DNA of 64,000 nucleotides from Xiphophorus maculatus (lineage: Eukaryota > Chordata > Actinopteri > Cyprinodontiformes > Poeciliidae): contig NC_036454.1 in NCBI RefSeq assembly GCF_002775205.1, forward strand, positions 1,402,382 through 1,466,381. The letters run 5' to 3'. Below the pieces are notes generated by a model. The model ran no database searches, was not told the origin of the DNA, and saw nothing but the letters and a program-made list of their open reading frames with translations. Positions 50,864 to 61,186 of this stretch are shown one piece after another. Each line of letters opens with the position of its first letter. The stretch's first letter is position 1. The position numbers were made by a program, and so were the translations under genes.

Positions 50864-53800
50864 ATGAACTTAAGTGAGTTATATCCAGTCGTTATATCCA
50901 GTAGTTTTTCACTTTCTTCATTGTCTGCCATGCTAACAAGAACACATTTTATGTAATTAATCTATTATTAATTCTAGTTAAATTTTATACTGATAAATGC
51001 AAATGTTCTGCCAAGAGGCCTTTATTTAATCTGTTTTTATCTGAATTATTAAATCAGTTCATTATCCCAAAGTCTCTACTGATATTTTGACACAATAATA
51101 ATAACAATAAAAGAACTCAAGTGAGTTTGGAGCCATTTCCGGCTGTTTCAGGTGTTTCTACCTGGGGCGGTCAGTTCCGGTTCTACAGGGTTCTGCAGAG
51201 AGATTTCGGTTCGGTTCGGTCCTCTCTGAAGAACCTCTAGAACCGGCGTGGGGCTCCTTTGAGTATTATCGTCATCATCATTAATATCAGTAATAATAAT
51301 AGTGTTGTTACCGACGTGACGCTGACCTGGTCTCATTACGATCTGCTTCCGCCTCTGACGTCACAGGTATGATTGCATCACCGCGGCTGGGCGTCTTCAG
51401 AGAGTCGATGCTGCGGGACCCGCTGCTGATCAAGGTAGGGATCAGGCAGTACATTATGACCACCTGAGGGATTCCCACCTGTCAGTGGGCGGGGCTTATC
51501 AGGTCTTTAATGTTGGACCTGAACTAAAGGAACTAGGAACAAACGGGTCGCCCAACCGGGTCAGAACATCTCCAGTTGAATCCAGTTCTGACACTGCAGT
51601 ACTGACCAATCAGAACCGGACTGGTGGTCTCAGTCCAGCTGCTAAAACATCTGACTCTTTCTGCCCGATGGGTTGACCTGCTGGGTTTCATGTCCCGCAT
51701 GTCCTGAAAGAACTCCCAGAACCAGAACCGGTCTCTGTGAGCGGCCATGACCGACTGGAGGTTTGAGAAGGCAGAGACATGAAAACCCAGAAGCCTGTGA
51801 GCCAGCGGCACCGCTGGGCAGACTGATGGGGTCGCTCTGTGCCAGCTGTTCTTTCTACAGGATGAAACCAGAGAACGGTTCTGTTCTAACCGGGTCCAGT
51901 TCCCTTCAGCCCGCTGTCCGACTGACGGCTGGACCCGTTTTTTATCTAGACCCCAGAACCAGCTGGCTGAGCAGAACCGCTCAGACCAGATGAAAAGGTC
52001 AAAGTTCAACCGTGGTAAGGAGCGCTGCGTTCTGTGTGCAGGCTCCGCTGGGGAGGGCACGGTCCAGGGGCCTCACCATCCCGGGTCCAGATTTCACCTA
52101 TGGAGCCAGCACCATGATGAGAGACGGAAGCGTGGCTGAAGGTAAGCCCCGCCCCCTGCTAACACCGGACCGGACCGGAACCGGGTCCTGGTTGGTCTAG
52201 AAACCTGCTGGATCTCTGAACCCAGGCTCGGTTCTGGTTCTGAACTGCTGCTCATGTCTAGCCCACTCCGAGGAGTTCACCAGAACCGGTTCCAGGATTC
52301 AGACCAGAACCGGCTTTAAACTGTGGCTGGTTGTCAGCAGAAGGAAAGAACAGAGTGTGTGTGTGTTCAGTGTGTGTGTGTTTAGTGTGTGTGTGTGTGT
52401 TCAGTGTGTGTGTTCAGTGTGTGTGTTCAGTGTGTGTGTGTGTGTTCAGTGTGTGTGTGTGTGTTCAGTGTGTGTGTTCAGTGTGTGTGTGTTCAGTGTG
52501 TGTGTGTGTGTTCAGTGTGTGTGTGTGTGTTCAGTGTGTGTGTGCTTAGTGTGTGTGTTCAGTGTGTGTGTTCAGTGTGTGTGTTCAGTGAGTGACTGAC
52601 AGATCAGAGCAGCAACCCGGCGCCTCCGCTGAGCGACACACAGGTGAAGCGAGTCGCTGACTGACAGACGTGATCGTTGCCTGAAGGCAGGTTTCCATCA
52701 GACAAACTGCGTCTGTCAGCTGAACACACACACACACTGAACACACACACACACACACGTTTGCGTGGCTATCTTTGTGGGAACTTTCCATTTCTACATC
52801 CTAAACTTTATGCTAACCAAAATTAAATTCACATCTTAGTCCTAAATCTGACCTCTGACCCAAAACAGCGTTTTTCCTTATGGGGCCCAGGCTTCGGTCC
52901 CACAAGGAGCAGTGTGTCCCCACAACGTAGTATATGTCAGGAAAATGGTCCCCACCAGGTATTAGAAACAAACACACACACTCACTCAGAAACACACACA
53001 CCTGTCCCTCTCCGTCTCTGAGGTTTGCTGGCTGATAAACATCCTGTCTGGTTTATCGGCGACTGTTTTAGGTGTTTTGGACCTGGTGGACGGTCCGGTT
53101 CTGGTGGAAAACTCAGCCGGGTCAGAACCAGACTGACGTGTGTCAGGAAGGTGGGAGAGTCATGTAGCAGGGCAACTCTTCTCTGATTGGCTGTTCAGGT
53201 GGAATAGAGTGAGGTCATTTCCTGGTTTCCTGGTGAGGAAGATGAAGTCTGGAAACTACAAGCAAACTATTCCTAAACTACACCTGAACCTCAAAGTCCA
53301 TTGGTTCTCCAGGTGTTTGGTTCCAGATGTTCTGATTCTGTGTTGCAGCTCTGTCCAGCTGGCAGCTGCAGACCGAAGCTGAAGAGGCCGTGATGAAGGT
53401 TCAGTGTCCGGACTTCGTGGTTCTGAACCGGGACGCGGTCCGGTCCGGTTTGGTGACGGCCAAGGAGCTGAGGCAGTACCGGCTCCAGATGGGGGACCTT
53501 CAGATCCAGGCCGCGGAGCAGCAGCAGCGGTGCAGAACCTCACGGCGGCCCCATCTGGTACCGGACATCACGTTCGGGATCCGCAACAGGTGAGGAACCG
53601 GATCAGCCGGCTGACGGAACCGTTATCGATCAGATTACGGCTCAGATCGATTATTGATGTCTGATCAGGCCGTCCTCTCCGCTGGCCGATGTCCTGGCTC
53701 ACCACTACGGCCACCGCTGGCTGGAGGAGCAGCTGAGCCGGAGCCGACCCGGCAACCTGACGGTGAGAGGGCAGTCCAAACGTCACCGGGCTTTTAGAAC

Positions 53801-54804
53801 CGGACCGGCACTCGTCTCGGATGTCCCATTGATTATTGATTGGATCATCACAGGCTAAACCGGGTCGAGCTGCAGAGACCAGAACCAGCCTGCTGAGGAG
53901 CGCCAGAACCGAGACTGTCGAAAAGAAAGCCTTCACCCTGCCTCAGTTCTCACAGGTAAAACACACACCTGACCTGAACACACCTGACCTGAACACACCT
54001 GACCTGAACACACCTGACCTGAACACACCTGACCTGAAGACACCTGACCTGAAGACAGCTGTTAGGAAGCGTTCAGAGGAAGCAGAAGTTTGACCCACAA
54101 CTTCCTGTCAAACCTCAGATGAACTGGTTAAACTGGTCCGAACTGGTTTACAGATCAGATGTTTCATCTTCATCTCAGCCGTTGATTCTTCTGCTGTTCT
54201 GGATCTAGAAGTGAAGAGGCAGCTGAAGAGACGTAACCAGAACCAGAACCAGAACCAGATGGAGTCAGCCCAGAGTCCAGCAGAGCAGCTCTGTGGCCTG
54301 ACCCAACAGAAGGTTCTGTTGCTGTGGAAGACATCCTGCCTGGTTCCGGTACAAAAGGAAACTCAGTCACTGACGACTACAGACCTGTTGCCATGACAAC
54401 CCACATCATGGAGGAACTCCTGCTGGGCTCTGGACCCTCACCGGTTCTGATCTGGTTCTGGTTCTATTCTGGTTCTGATCTGGTTCTGGTCCTGGTTCTG
54501 ATCTGGTTCTGACTGGAGAAAGTGCAGCGTCTTCAGTCAGAGGCTTGTTCAGAGCCACTGTAACACAGACTGCTACAGGAGCTCCTTCTGAATGAATCTG
54601 ATCGACAGAAACGTTTCATTTCCCTTTGGGGTCAATAAAGTCTTTTGGATTTGAGCTCACAGCTCGGTTCTCCTGATCGGGTCAGGCGGTTCTGGTTCTG
54701 GTGACGCATCTCTGCTTCCCCTGCAGATTCCGGCGGCGCTGGACACTTTCCGGGACTCGGCAGACCGGAAGCGGGCCGCCAGCGCTCAGCAGCAGAACCG
54801 GTGA
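50864..54804 (+). CDS. cfap77: Cilia- and flagella-associated protein 77
   Basis: Axonemal protein, a microtubule-associated component of motile cilia. Seven exons: 50864-50873, 51367-51434, 52042-52141, 53349-53589, 53669-53762, 53854-53955 and 54727-54804, about 230 residues, phases consistent. Landmarks are LGVFRESMLRDPLL, RSRGLTIPGPDFTYGAST, GSVAEALSSWQ, VLNRDAVRSGLVTAKELRQY, DITFGIRNRPSSPLADVLAH and KKAFTLPQFSQIPAALDTF. The first exon (MNL, donor A|GTGAGT) is the least certain; if wrong, an in-frame ATG at 51369 is the alternative. It is shorter at the N-terminus than mammalian CFAP77. It is followed by barhl1-like in the same orientation, as CFAP77 and BARHL1 are neighbours in human. 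AATAAA at 54855 is the likely polyadenylation signal. Confidence 0.8.
52355..52590. repeat. Imperfect (GT)n array with TTCAGTG interruptions
   Basis: TGTG runs of 8-16 nt alternate with TTCAGTG about every 14-24 bp, in the cfap77 intron after exon 3. The cysteine-valine ORFs over it are artefacts. Confidence 0.95.
53960..54056. repeat. 15-bp tandem repeat ACACCTGACCTGAAC
   Basis: Six to seven units right after cfap77 exon 6. Confidence 0.9.
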
Positions 54805-54854
54805 TCCAGAGAGGACGGCCGGATCGGAGCCAGAACCGGGCCGGTTCTGATAAA

Positions 54855-54860
54855 AATAAA
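54855..54860 (+). terminator. cfap77 polyadenylation signal
   Basis: AATAAA 51 bp after the cfap77 stop codon, on the sense strand. Confidence 0.7.
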
Positions 54861-55361
54861 GCAGCAATGTTTGCTCCACAGGAACGAGTCAAGTTTCATT
54901 CTTTTACAGGACAGAACCGGGTTCTGGTCCAGTTCGGTTCTCTGTATCAATCATAAATGATCATTAAGACCCGATTATTACATTTATTCTCTATTGAATG
55001 GATCTCCGTTCTGGGCCCAAAGCTCTTTAACCGAGCCACGGTGAACAGAACCTTCAGGTCGGAACCAGAGGAGAAAACAAGTCTTAGGGCGGAGACGCAC
55101 CTGAGGAGGAGGAGGAGGAGGAGGAGGAGGAAAAGGTTCATTAGGATCCGGGGGGTATGGTTCTGGTTCTGGTCGTGGTTCTGTTCGCAGCAGCAGCTTG
55201 GCTCATGACGTCTCTCGGACTTTTTCTTTACTTTAAATCAGTTAAATGACGTCAGAACCAGCATCCCGCCACTTTCTCTGCTGTTTGTCGGGTCAGGTGG
55301 GTTCTGGTTCTGGTTCTGGTTCAACATCTCTGTGATCGAACTTTCCCGGTTGCGCTCGGAC
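54861..55361. other. cfap77-barhl1 intergenic region
   Basis: Short gap with a GAG trinucleotide run (about 55104-55132) and GGTTCTGGT repeats near 55158 and 55300. It should contain the homeobox gene promoter. No TATA box is obvious. Confidence 0.4.
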
Positions 55362-56586
55362 ATGGACCTTCCGGCCTCCGGACGCTCCAGGTTTCTCATC
55401 GACTCGCTGCTGGCGCTCAGGCCGCCCGCAGCGCTCCTCTCCCGGCCAAACCCTCCGGAGCTCCCCGGCGGCTTCCCGGAGCCTCCGTCCCCGCAGAGGG
55501 AGCCTGTTCCCCGCAGGGAAAGCCCGGCGCTGCCCGGTCCGGCACACCGGCACCGCTGCCTCGGCGCCTCCTTCCTGATCCGGGACATCCTGGCGGACTG
55601 CCGGTTCTGTTCTGACCCGGGGCATCCCGAACCGGGAGCCGAACCGATCCGACCGGGACCGGCGGAAAACAGCGCAGGTAAAAATCCAGAAAAGATTCAG
55701 GAACAAATCTGATCGATTTGATTAATTTATACTTTTTATTTAATCCTTTAAAAAATAGTTTGAAGGTTTCAGATGTTCACATTTTGATCCAATTTATTAT
55801 GATTAAGTTCTATTTATTTTTTCAGTTTTATTTTTAGAAAAATATAAAAAAGGTAAAATATCTTTTCAACATAAAATGAATCATGTTCATTTCAACAGAA
55901 AAATAATTTAAAAATTGTTTAAGTTTCACTTTATGGAATAAAAATTATTTCACATAAATCTGATGGTGATAATAATAATCAATATTCTGATCGGTTCTGG
56001 TCCGAACTTATATTTTAATTACCGGTCAGATAAATGGACCTGGTTCTGGTTCCGAACAGAACTGCTCGGTTCTAATGGACCTCCTGGTTCTGGAGGCAGA
56101 AATGCGATAAAATGATGAAAATAAAAATCCAAAGTTTGATGAGGAAAGTTCGGTTTTGCAGTTTTCTGACCGGTTCCGGTCCGGTTCGATGCGACCGGAT
56201 CAATCCGGCCCGGTTTTTTTCTTGATGAACAATTTGTGTCTGCAGAACCGGCCCAGAGCAGCTCGGTCCAGTCTGACCCGAACCTGAATCACCTGGTTAT
56301 TTTTACTGGTTTCATCGTCATCTTTAAACGGAACCCATTCGAACCAGCAAGTTCTGATCCGGTCTGACGTCATCTCCACCTGTCCACCCTCAGCCCACGC
56401 TGGGCCGGAACCGGGACTCCTGAAGAAAGTCCGGAAGGCCCGAACGGCGTTCAGCGAGCAGCAGCTGACCCAGCTGGAGAGGAGCTTCCAGAACCGGAAG
56501 TACCTGAGCGTCCAGGACCGGATGGCGCTGGCGGCGTCCCTGCAGCTCAGCGACACGCAGGTCAAGACCTGGTACCAGAACCGCAG
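55362..56586 (+). CDS. barhl1: BarH-like homeobox gene, 3' end missing from window
   Basis: Homeodomain transcription factor of the BARHL family, nuclear, used in neural and sensory development. Exon 1 (55362-55677) encodes two FIL/eh1-type repression motifs, FLIDSLL and [11 protein letters not shown], in a proline-rich context. Exon 2 (56394-56586) encodes [40 protein letters not shown] and [11 protein letters not shown], most of the homeodomain, ending at donor CGCAG|GTAAGC. The last homeodomain residues (TKWKRQ-like) and C-terminus need a third exon, which I do not find before the retroelements starting at 56814. The homeodomain differs from typical BARHL1 at several sites (SEQQ for TDHQ, QNRK for ERQK), so it may be a fast-evolving paralogue. 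An upstream in-frame non-ATG extension is possible, but ATG 55362 suits. Confidence 0.8.
55678..56393 (+). other. barhl1-like intron 1
   Basis: About 716 bp, AT-rich and without recognised repeats apart from GGTTCTGG words. Confidence 0.7.
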
Positions 56587-56689
56587 GTAAGCTGGGTCAG
56601 AACCGCTCTGACCCAGTTACAGCAGGACGTGTAAATAAAAATCATGAATTCAGCGGAAACCGAACCTGGAGTTTTTAGAGTAAGTCCAC

Positions 56690-56811
56690 CTGCTGCAGCA
56701 AACAGAGAGGGGCGGGGCCGGACCGCTGTCAGTCTCATACCTTATATGGAAATGGGACTATTTCATTCCGGAAATGAAGGGGGCGCTAGTGACACTATTT
56801 CCTGTACCGAC
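56690..56811 (+). repeat. Dispersed repeat copy (AAATGGGAC family)
   Basis: Second copy of the repeat at 19770-19985: GCAGCAAACAGAGAGGGGCG, CTGTCAGTCTCATACCTTAT, GGAAATGGGACTA and GAAATGAAGGGGGCGCTAGT. The BEL LTR begins at its end. Confidence 0.65.
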
Positions 56812-56813
56812 CG

Positions 56814-57257
56814 TGTTATAATAATTATACTAATTATACTGCCTTCGCCATATGAAAAGCACTAGACAGTACAGCTAAACTCTTCCCTGATCCAAAGACT
56901 CTGAGGCAAGTTGACCTTTTGTCCACAGGTTTAATGGTTTCAAGGAAGTGTGAAACTGAAACACACAAAAGGGGATACAAGACTTACAAACATATTCAAA
57001 AATATTTAACATCCACCGCAACAACCAAAAAATGATGTAAGAAATAATGATATATAATAATATATTAAACATAACCTACCCACAATGCTTCGTCCGGGCA
57101 AAGACAGATACAGATTAAACTGGATTGATTAAACACATGGGTGACATGAATCTAACGCAGCTTGGCTTCCTGGCCGAAGTCACATGACATGTAGCTGGGC
57201 CGCACCTCTTAAAGGGAAAGCCCCACCCATATACACACACATAAATCCCCAACAACA
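56814..57257 (-). mobile_element. 3' LTR of the BEL/Pao element
   Basis: On the minus strand it starts TGTTGTTGGGGATTTATG and ends ATTATTATAACA, giving TGTT...AACA ends over 444 bp. A purine tract (GGCGGGGAG) precedes it and the pol frame stops 50 bp before. The matching 5' LTR is absent. Confidence 0.7.
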
Positions 57258-57307
57258 CACTCCCCGCCTGGCATGCCCCCATGCCACACATTAGACTACA
57301 ACAGGCC

Positions 57308-59902
57308 TTAGTCGTTCGGAGAGAAGAGAAGCACTATCTCTGTGACAGGCCTGAGGAAGAGTGAAGAACCTTCTGCTTTGCAGATCTTGACCTCCACCTT
57401 CCTGACCTTGCCATCCGTGCTTGGGAAAGTCTGTGTCACAAGTCCAAGAGGCCATTCGTTCCTTGCCAACTGAACGGTCTTGAGGAGTACGACACTTCCT
57501 TGTGTAATGTTTGGTTGAGTTACCAGCCACTTTCTGCGTGGCTGCAAGGTTGGGAGAAACTGTTTCCGCCAGCGGTCCCAGAAGGTGTTAGATAAATGTT
57601 GGACCTGGCGCCACTGCCGCTTGTAAAGGTCAGAAGCTCCAAACTCTCCTGCAGGTGCTGAAACAATGTTTATTTTCTGAGTGAGTAAAGCAGCAGGTGT
57701 TAGGATAAATGAATCATCAGGGTCAGTGGTCACAGGAACTAGAGGTCGAGCATTAATGATTGCTGCAACCTCTGCCATGAAAGTTGTCAGAACTTCATGA
57801 GAAAGTTTGTCTTTCATCTGGAGGAACATAGAGTCAAGAATCCGTCTTGCAAGTCCGATCATCCTCTCCCAAGTCCCGCCAAAATGAGAGGCATGTGGAG
57901 GATTGAATGTCCACACACAACCTTGATCTGACAGGTATGTTTGCACTGTGGTATTGTCCATGTTGGAAGGTATGTTCAGCTCTTTACAAGCACCGATGAA
58001 GTTTGTGCCACGATCCGAGTAGATGTGTTTGACTGGTCCACGAACTGCAATGAATCGCCTGAAGGCATTGATAAAGCTAGATGATTCAAGGGATTCAATG
58101 ACTTCAATGTGAATGGCTCTCACACTCATACAAGTGAATATTACAGCCCAGCGCTTACTATGTGAAAGACCACCTCTTGTCCGTCGCGAGCAGATGATCC
58201 AAGGACCAAAAACATCAAGTCCAATATGTGTAAAAGGAGGATCTGTAGACAGGCGAGCTGCTGGGAGGTCAGCCATTTTCTGAACACTAACGGGAGCTCT
58301 AAGTCGTCGACAGACCACACAGTGATGGATAACGCTGCTTGTCTTCCTCTTCCCACCAATAATCCAGAAGCCGGCAGACCGAATGGCACCTTCAGTAAAG
58401 AGACGGCCCTGGTGATGTACCTGCTCGTGGTGGTGTCGAATGATCAATGTCGCAATATGATGCTGTGCTGGAATAATCACTGGGGTTTTCTCACTTTGAC
58501 CAAGGTTGGAATGCTGAAGGCGACCACCAACCTTTAGCAGACCGTCCATGGCAATGAAAGGATCCAAGTTCTTTAGAGGGCTGCTTTGTGGCATTTTTTT
58601 CTGTTCCTGAATACACTTAATCTCCTGGGAATATGTCTCCTCTTGTACTGATTTGATGATGATGGCTGAAGCTTGATTTCTCTCCTCAACACTGACACGT
58701 GACTTGCAGTAATGCCAGCCTCTGCAGGAATTGCTTTGTGCTGCCTTGACATGAAAAAGATGTGCTATGTGCACAAGGCAGGCCACTGCACAGGTGAGTG
58801 ACTTCCAGGAAGAAAATCTAGCAAATCGTTGAGAACCTAGATGATCAGGGGATGTTGTTGTGCTCAAAGTAGATGCCAAAGGTCGCACATCAGGATCTGT
58901 ATCTGGCTCAACCAGATCGCAGCTTCTCTTGGAGACCACTGCCTCAGGCAAGTAGAGAAACTTAGGTCCAGCCAACCAGTTGGTATATACGAGTCGACCA
59001 GCAACAACAAACCGGGTTGCATGATCTGCTGGGTTCTGATCTGTGGGTACAAAGTGCCATTGATTTGGGTTAGATGATCTTCTGATCCGTAGTATACGAT
59101 TACTGACGTATACGTAGAACCGCCTGGTTTCGTTGTGAATATAGCCCAAAACGACCTTACTATCTGTATAGTAAGATACATCACTAAGCTGAAAGTTTAG
59201 TTCTGTAGACACTAGGCCAGCTAGCTCAACAGCCAGCACCGCTGCACAGAGCTCTAATCTGGGGATTGTATGCTCTGGACGTGGGGCTAGTTTGGCTTTT
59301 CCCATGACAAACCCAATCTGATTGTTACCTTCACCATCTGTGACTTTCAAATACGCAACCGAAGCAATAGCTTTAGTTGATGCATCACAGAATACACACA
59401 ACTCTTTCTTGTCAGCGGCTGAAGGTGACATTTTGGTGTACAATCTGGGAATTGGAAGTTGAGACAGTTTGGTCAAAGAAGCTCTCCATGCAATCCAGGC
59501 TTCCTCTCCTTCCTTTGGTAGAGGGGTGTCCCAATCTCCACTACCTGTTGTGAGCTCTCTTAAGATTGCCTTGCCTTGGATAGTGATTGGTGCTGCGAAA
59601 CCAAGAGGGTCGTACAGACTGTTGATTGTAGATAAGACACCACGTCGAGTGTATGGCTTTATCTCCTTTGAGACACTAAAGTGAAAACAGTCTGTCTGGA
59701 GGTTCCAGCAGAGTCCAAGACTACGTTGCATTGGAAGCTGATCGACATCAAGATCTAGCTCTTTCAAATCACTTGCCCGATCAGATGGTGGAAAAGCCTC
59801 CATGACTTCCTTGCTGTTAGCTGCGATCTTGTGCAGTCTCAGGTTTACCTGAGTGAAGTTGGCCCCCCCCACCTTCTTCAAATTAGACAAAATTGGTGTC
59901 AA
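57308..59902 (-). CDS. BEL/Pao retrotransposon pol fragment
   Basis: 864 open residues. The frame covers a late-RT/A17-like segment (GVLSTINSLYDPLGFAAPIT), an RNase H-like region (CVFCDASTKAIASVAYLK, YTDSKVVLGYI, WHFVPTDQNPADHATR), an H2C2 zinc-binding domain (HHEQVHHQGR, CVVCRRLRAP), a DDE integrase (HIGLDVFGPW, IYSDRGTNFIGA, PPHASHFGGTWERMI) and a terminal DUF5641-type domain (WDRWRKQFLPTLQPRRKW). Gag, protease and the RT catalytic core are missing. The N-terminal dozen residues (MTPILSNLKKVGG) derive from the tandem repeat next door, so the ATG is not the native start. It has no internal stops but is 5'-truncated and so not autonomous. Confidence 0.88.
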   Translation of the reverse strand: MTPILSNLKKVGGANFTQVNLRLHKIAANSKEVMEAFPPSDRASDLKELDLDVDQLPMQRSLGLCWNLQTDCFHFSVSKEIKPYTRRGVLSTINSLYDPLGFAAPITIQGKAILRELTTGSGDWDTPLPKEGEEAWIAWRASLTKLSQLPIPRLYTKMSPSAADKKELCVFCDASTKAIASVAYLKVTDGEGNNQIGFVMGKAKLAPRPEHTIPRLELCAAVLAVELAGLVSTELNFQLSDVSYYTDSKVVLGYIHNETRRFYVYVSNRILRIRRSSNPNQWHFVPTDQNPADHATRFVVAGRLVYTNWLAGPKFLYLPEAVVSKRSCDLVEPDTDPDVRPLASTLSTTTSPDHLGSQRFARFSSWKSLTCAVACLVHIAHLFHVKAAQSNSCRGWHYCKSRVSVEERNQASAIIIKSVQEETYSQEIKCIQEQKKMPQSSPLKNLDPFIAMDGLLKVGGRLQHSNLGQSEKTPVIIPAQHHIATLIIRHHHEQVHHQGRLFTEGAIRSAGFWIIGGKRKTSSVIHHCVVCRRLRAPVSVQKMADLPAARLSTDPPFTHIGLDVFGPWIICSRRTRGGLSHSKRWAVIFTCMSVRAIHIEVIESLESSSFINAFRRFIAVRGPVKHIYSDRGTNFIGACKELNIPSNMDNTTVQTYLSDQGCVWTFNPPHASHFGGTWERMIGLARRILDSMFLQMKDKLSHEVLTTFMAEVAAIINARPLVPVTTDPDDSFILTPAALLTQKINIVSAPAGEFGASDLYKRQWRQVQHLSNTFWDRWRKQFLPTLQPRRKWLVTQPNITQGSVVLLKTVQLARNEWPLGLVTQTFPSTDGKVRKVEVKICKAEGSSLFLRPVTEIVLLFSPND

Positions 59903-60560
59903 ACGTTTGTGCTACGTTTGTGCTGGTTTGTGCAGCAAAAATTTTCGTTTGTGCCGCTATCATTTTAAAGATATAAAGAAATGTTTTTAGAGGTCATCAA
60001 AGGTCAACCAGCCCCCCCACCTTCTTCAAATCAGACGAAATGGGTGTCAATCAACTCAGCTACGTTTGTGCTGGTTTGTGCAGCAAAGATTTTCGTTTGT
60101 GCTGCTTCGGTTTTGAAGATATTAAGGAAAGGGTAAAGGTCAAAAGGTCAACCAGCCCCCCCACTTTTATTAAATCAGACAAAATTGGTGTCAAACGTTT
60201 GTGCTACGTTTGTGCTGGTTTGTGCAGCAAAGATTTTCGTTTGTGCAGCTTCGGTTTTGAAGATATTAAGGAAAGGGTAAAGGTCAAAAGGTCAACCAGC
60301 CCCCCCACCTTCTTCAAATCAGACGAAATGGGGGTCAATCAACTCGGCTACGTTTGTGCTGGTTTGTGCAGCAAAGATTTTCGTTTGTGCAGCTATCATT
60401 TTAAAGATATTAAGAAAAAAGTTCTAGGGGTCATCAGAGGTCAACCAGCCCCCCGACCTTCTTCAAATCAGACGAAATGGGGGTCAATGAACTCGGCTAC
60501 GTTTGTGCTGGTTTGTGCAGCAAAGATTTTCATTTGTGCATCTTTGGCTTTGACGATATC
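59864..60560. repeat. 144-bp tandem repeat
   Basis: Nearly five units, each with CCAGCCCCCCCACCTTCTTC, AAATCAGACGAAATGGG, CTACGTTTGTGCTGGTTTGT and GCAGCAAAGATTTTCGTTTG. The period of 144 bp keeps frame, so an ORF of 175 codons (60040-60567) repeats YVCAGLCSKDFRLC three times or so. It adjoins and partly overlaps the BEL fragment start. Confidence 0.92.
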
Positions 60561-61186
60561 AATTTAAACCTTTTGATGTCAAGCGTGCTGGTTTTGCTTT
60601 GAACATATGACTGAAAACTTAAAGCAGAGAAGCTTCAGTTATTCCATTATGACCAACTCATGATCACAGTTGTTAACAAATGACTTTTATTTATCTGGAT
60701 TAACTGACTTTACAATTCATAGCACAGAACTTTCAACAACATTTTACAATAACAGCTTAATCTGTTTAAATAACACTACATTCAACCTTTATATTTTTTG
60801 TGTCATCATGCATTCAAAGTTGCCCTTCTGGTGCATGAAATGTTATTTTTGGTGTAATCCATGTTGAAAGACCTTTATCAACCAACATAACTCATCAAGT
60901 CATCTTAGTATTATGTTCAGAGCAACATATGTCTAATTTATTAAATGTGAAAAATAGCTAAACATAAACTTGAGTTGAACCATTTTTAAAATAAACTCTG
61001 CACCCACTTGGACAAAAGTGCTAATATGCCGTTTACCAAAATACAAAACTACCAGAACAATTAAGGGAAGTGTCTTTTGAACAAAAAATACATCAAACTT
61101 TCTTAGGTTCTCAAATGTAATACATTAACTCAAATAACAGCTGACTCACAAAACAAAAAACTACATTCTTTCAAGAAAGCTGACCA
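60561..61186 (-). other. 3' flank of the DDE-USP ORF
   Basis: AT-rich, no coding frame. It is likely the 3' untranslated part of the element to the right. No inverted terminus was recognised. Confidence 0.4.

Noticed and set aside
52331-52599. Cysteine/valine-rich ORFs
   Set aside because: Translation of a GT microsatellite.
58141-59184. Additional ORFs within the BEL fragment
   Set aside because: Out-of-frame shadows of the pol frame.
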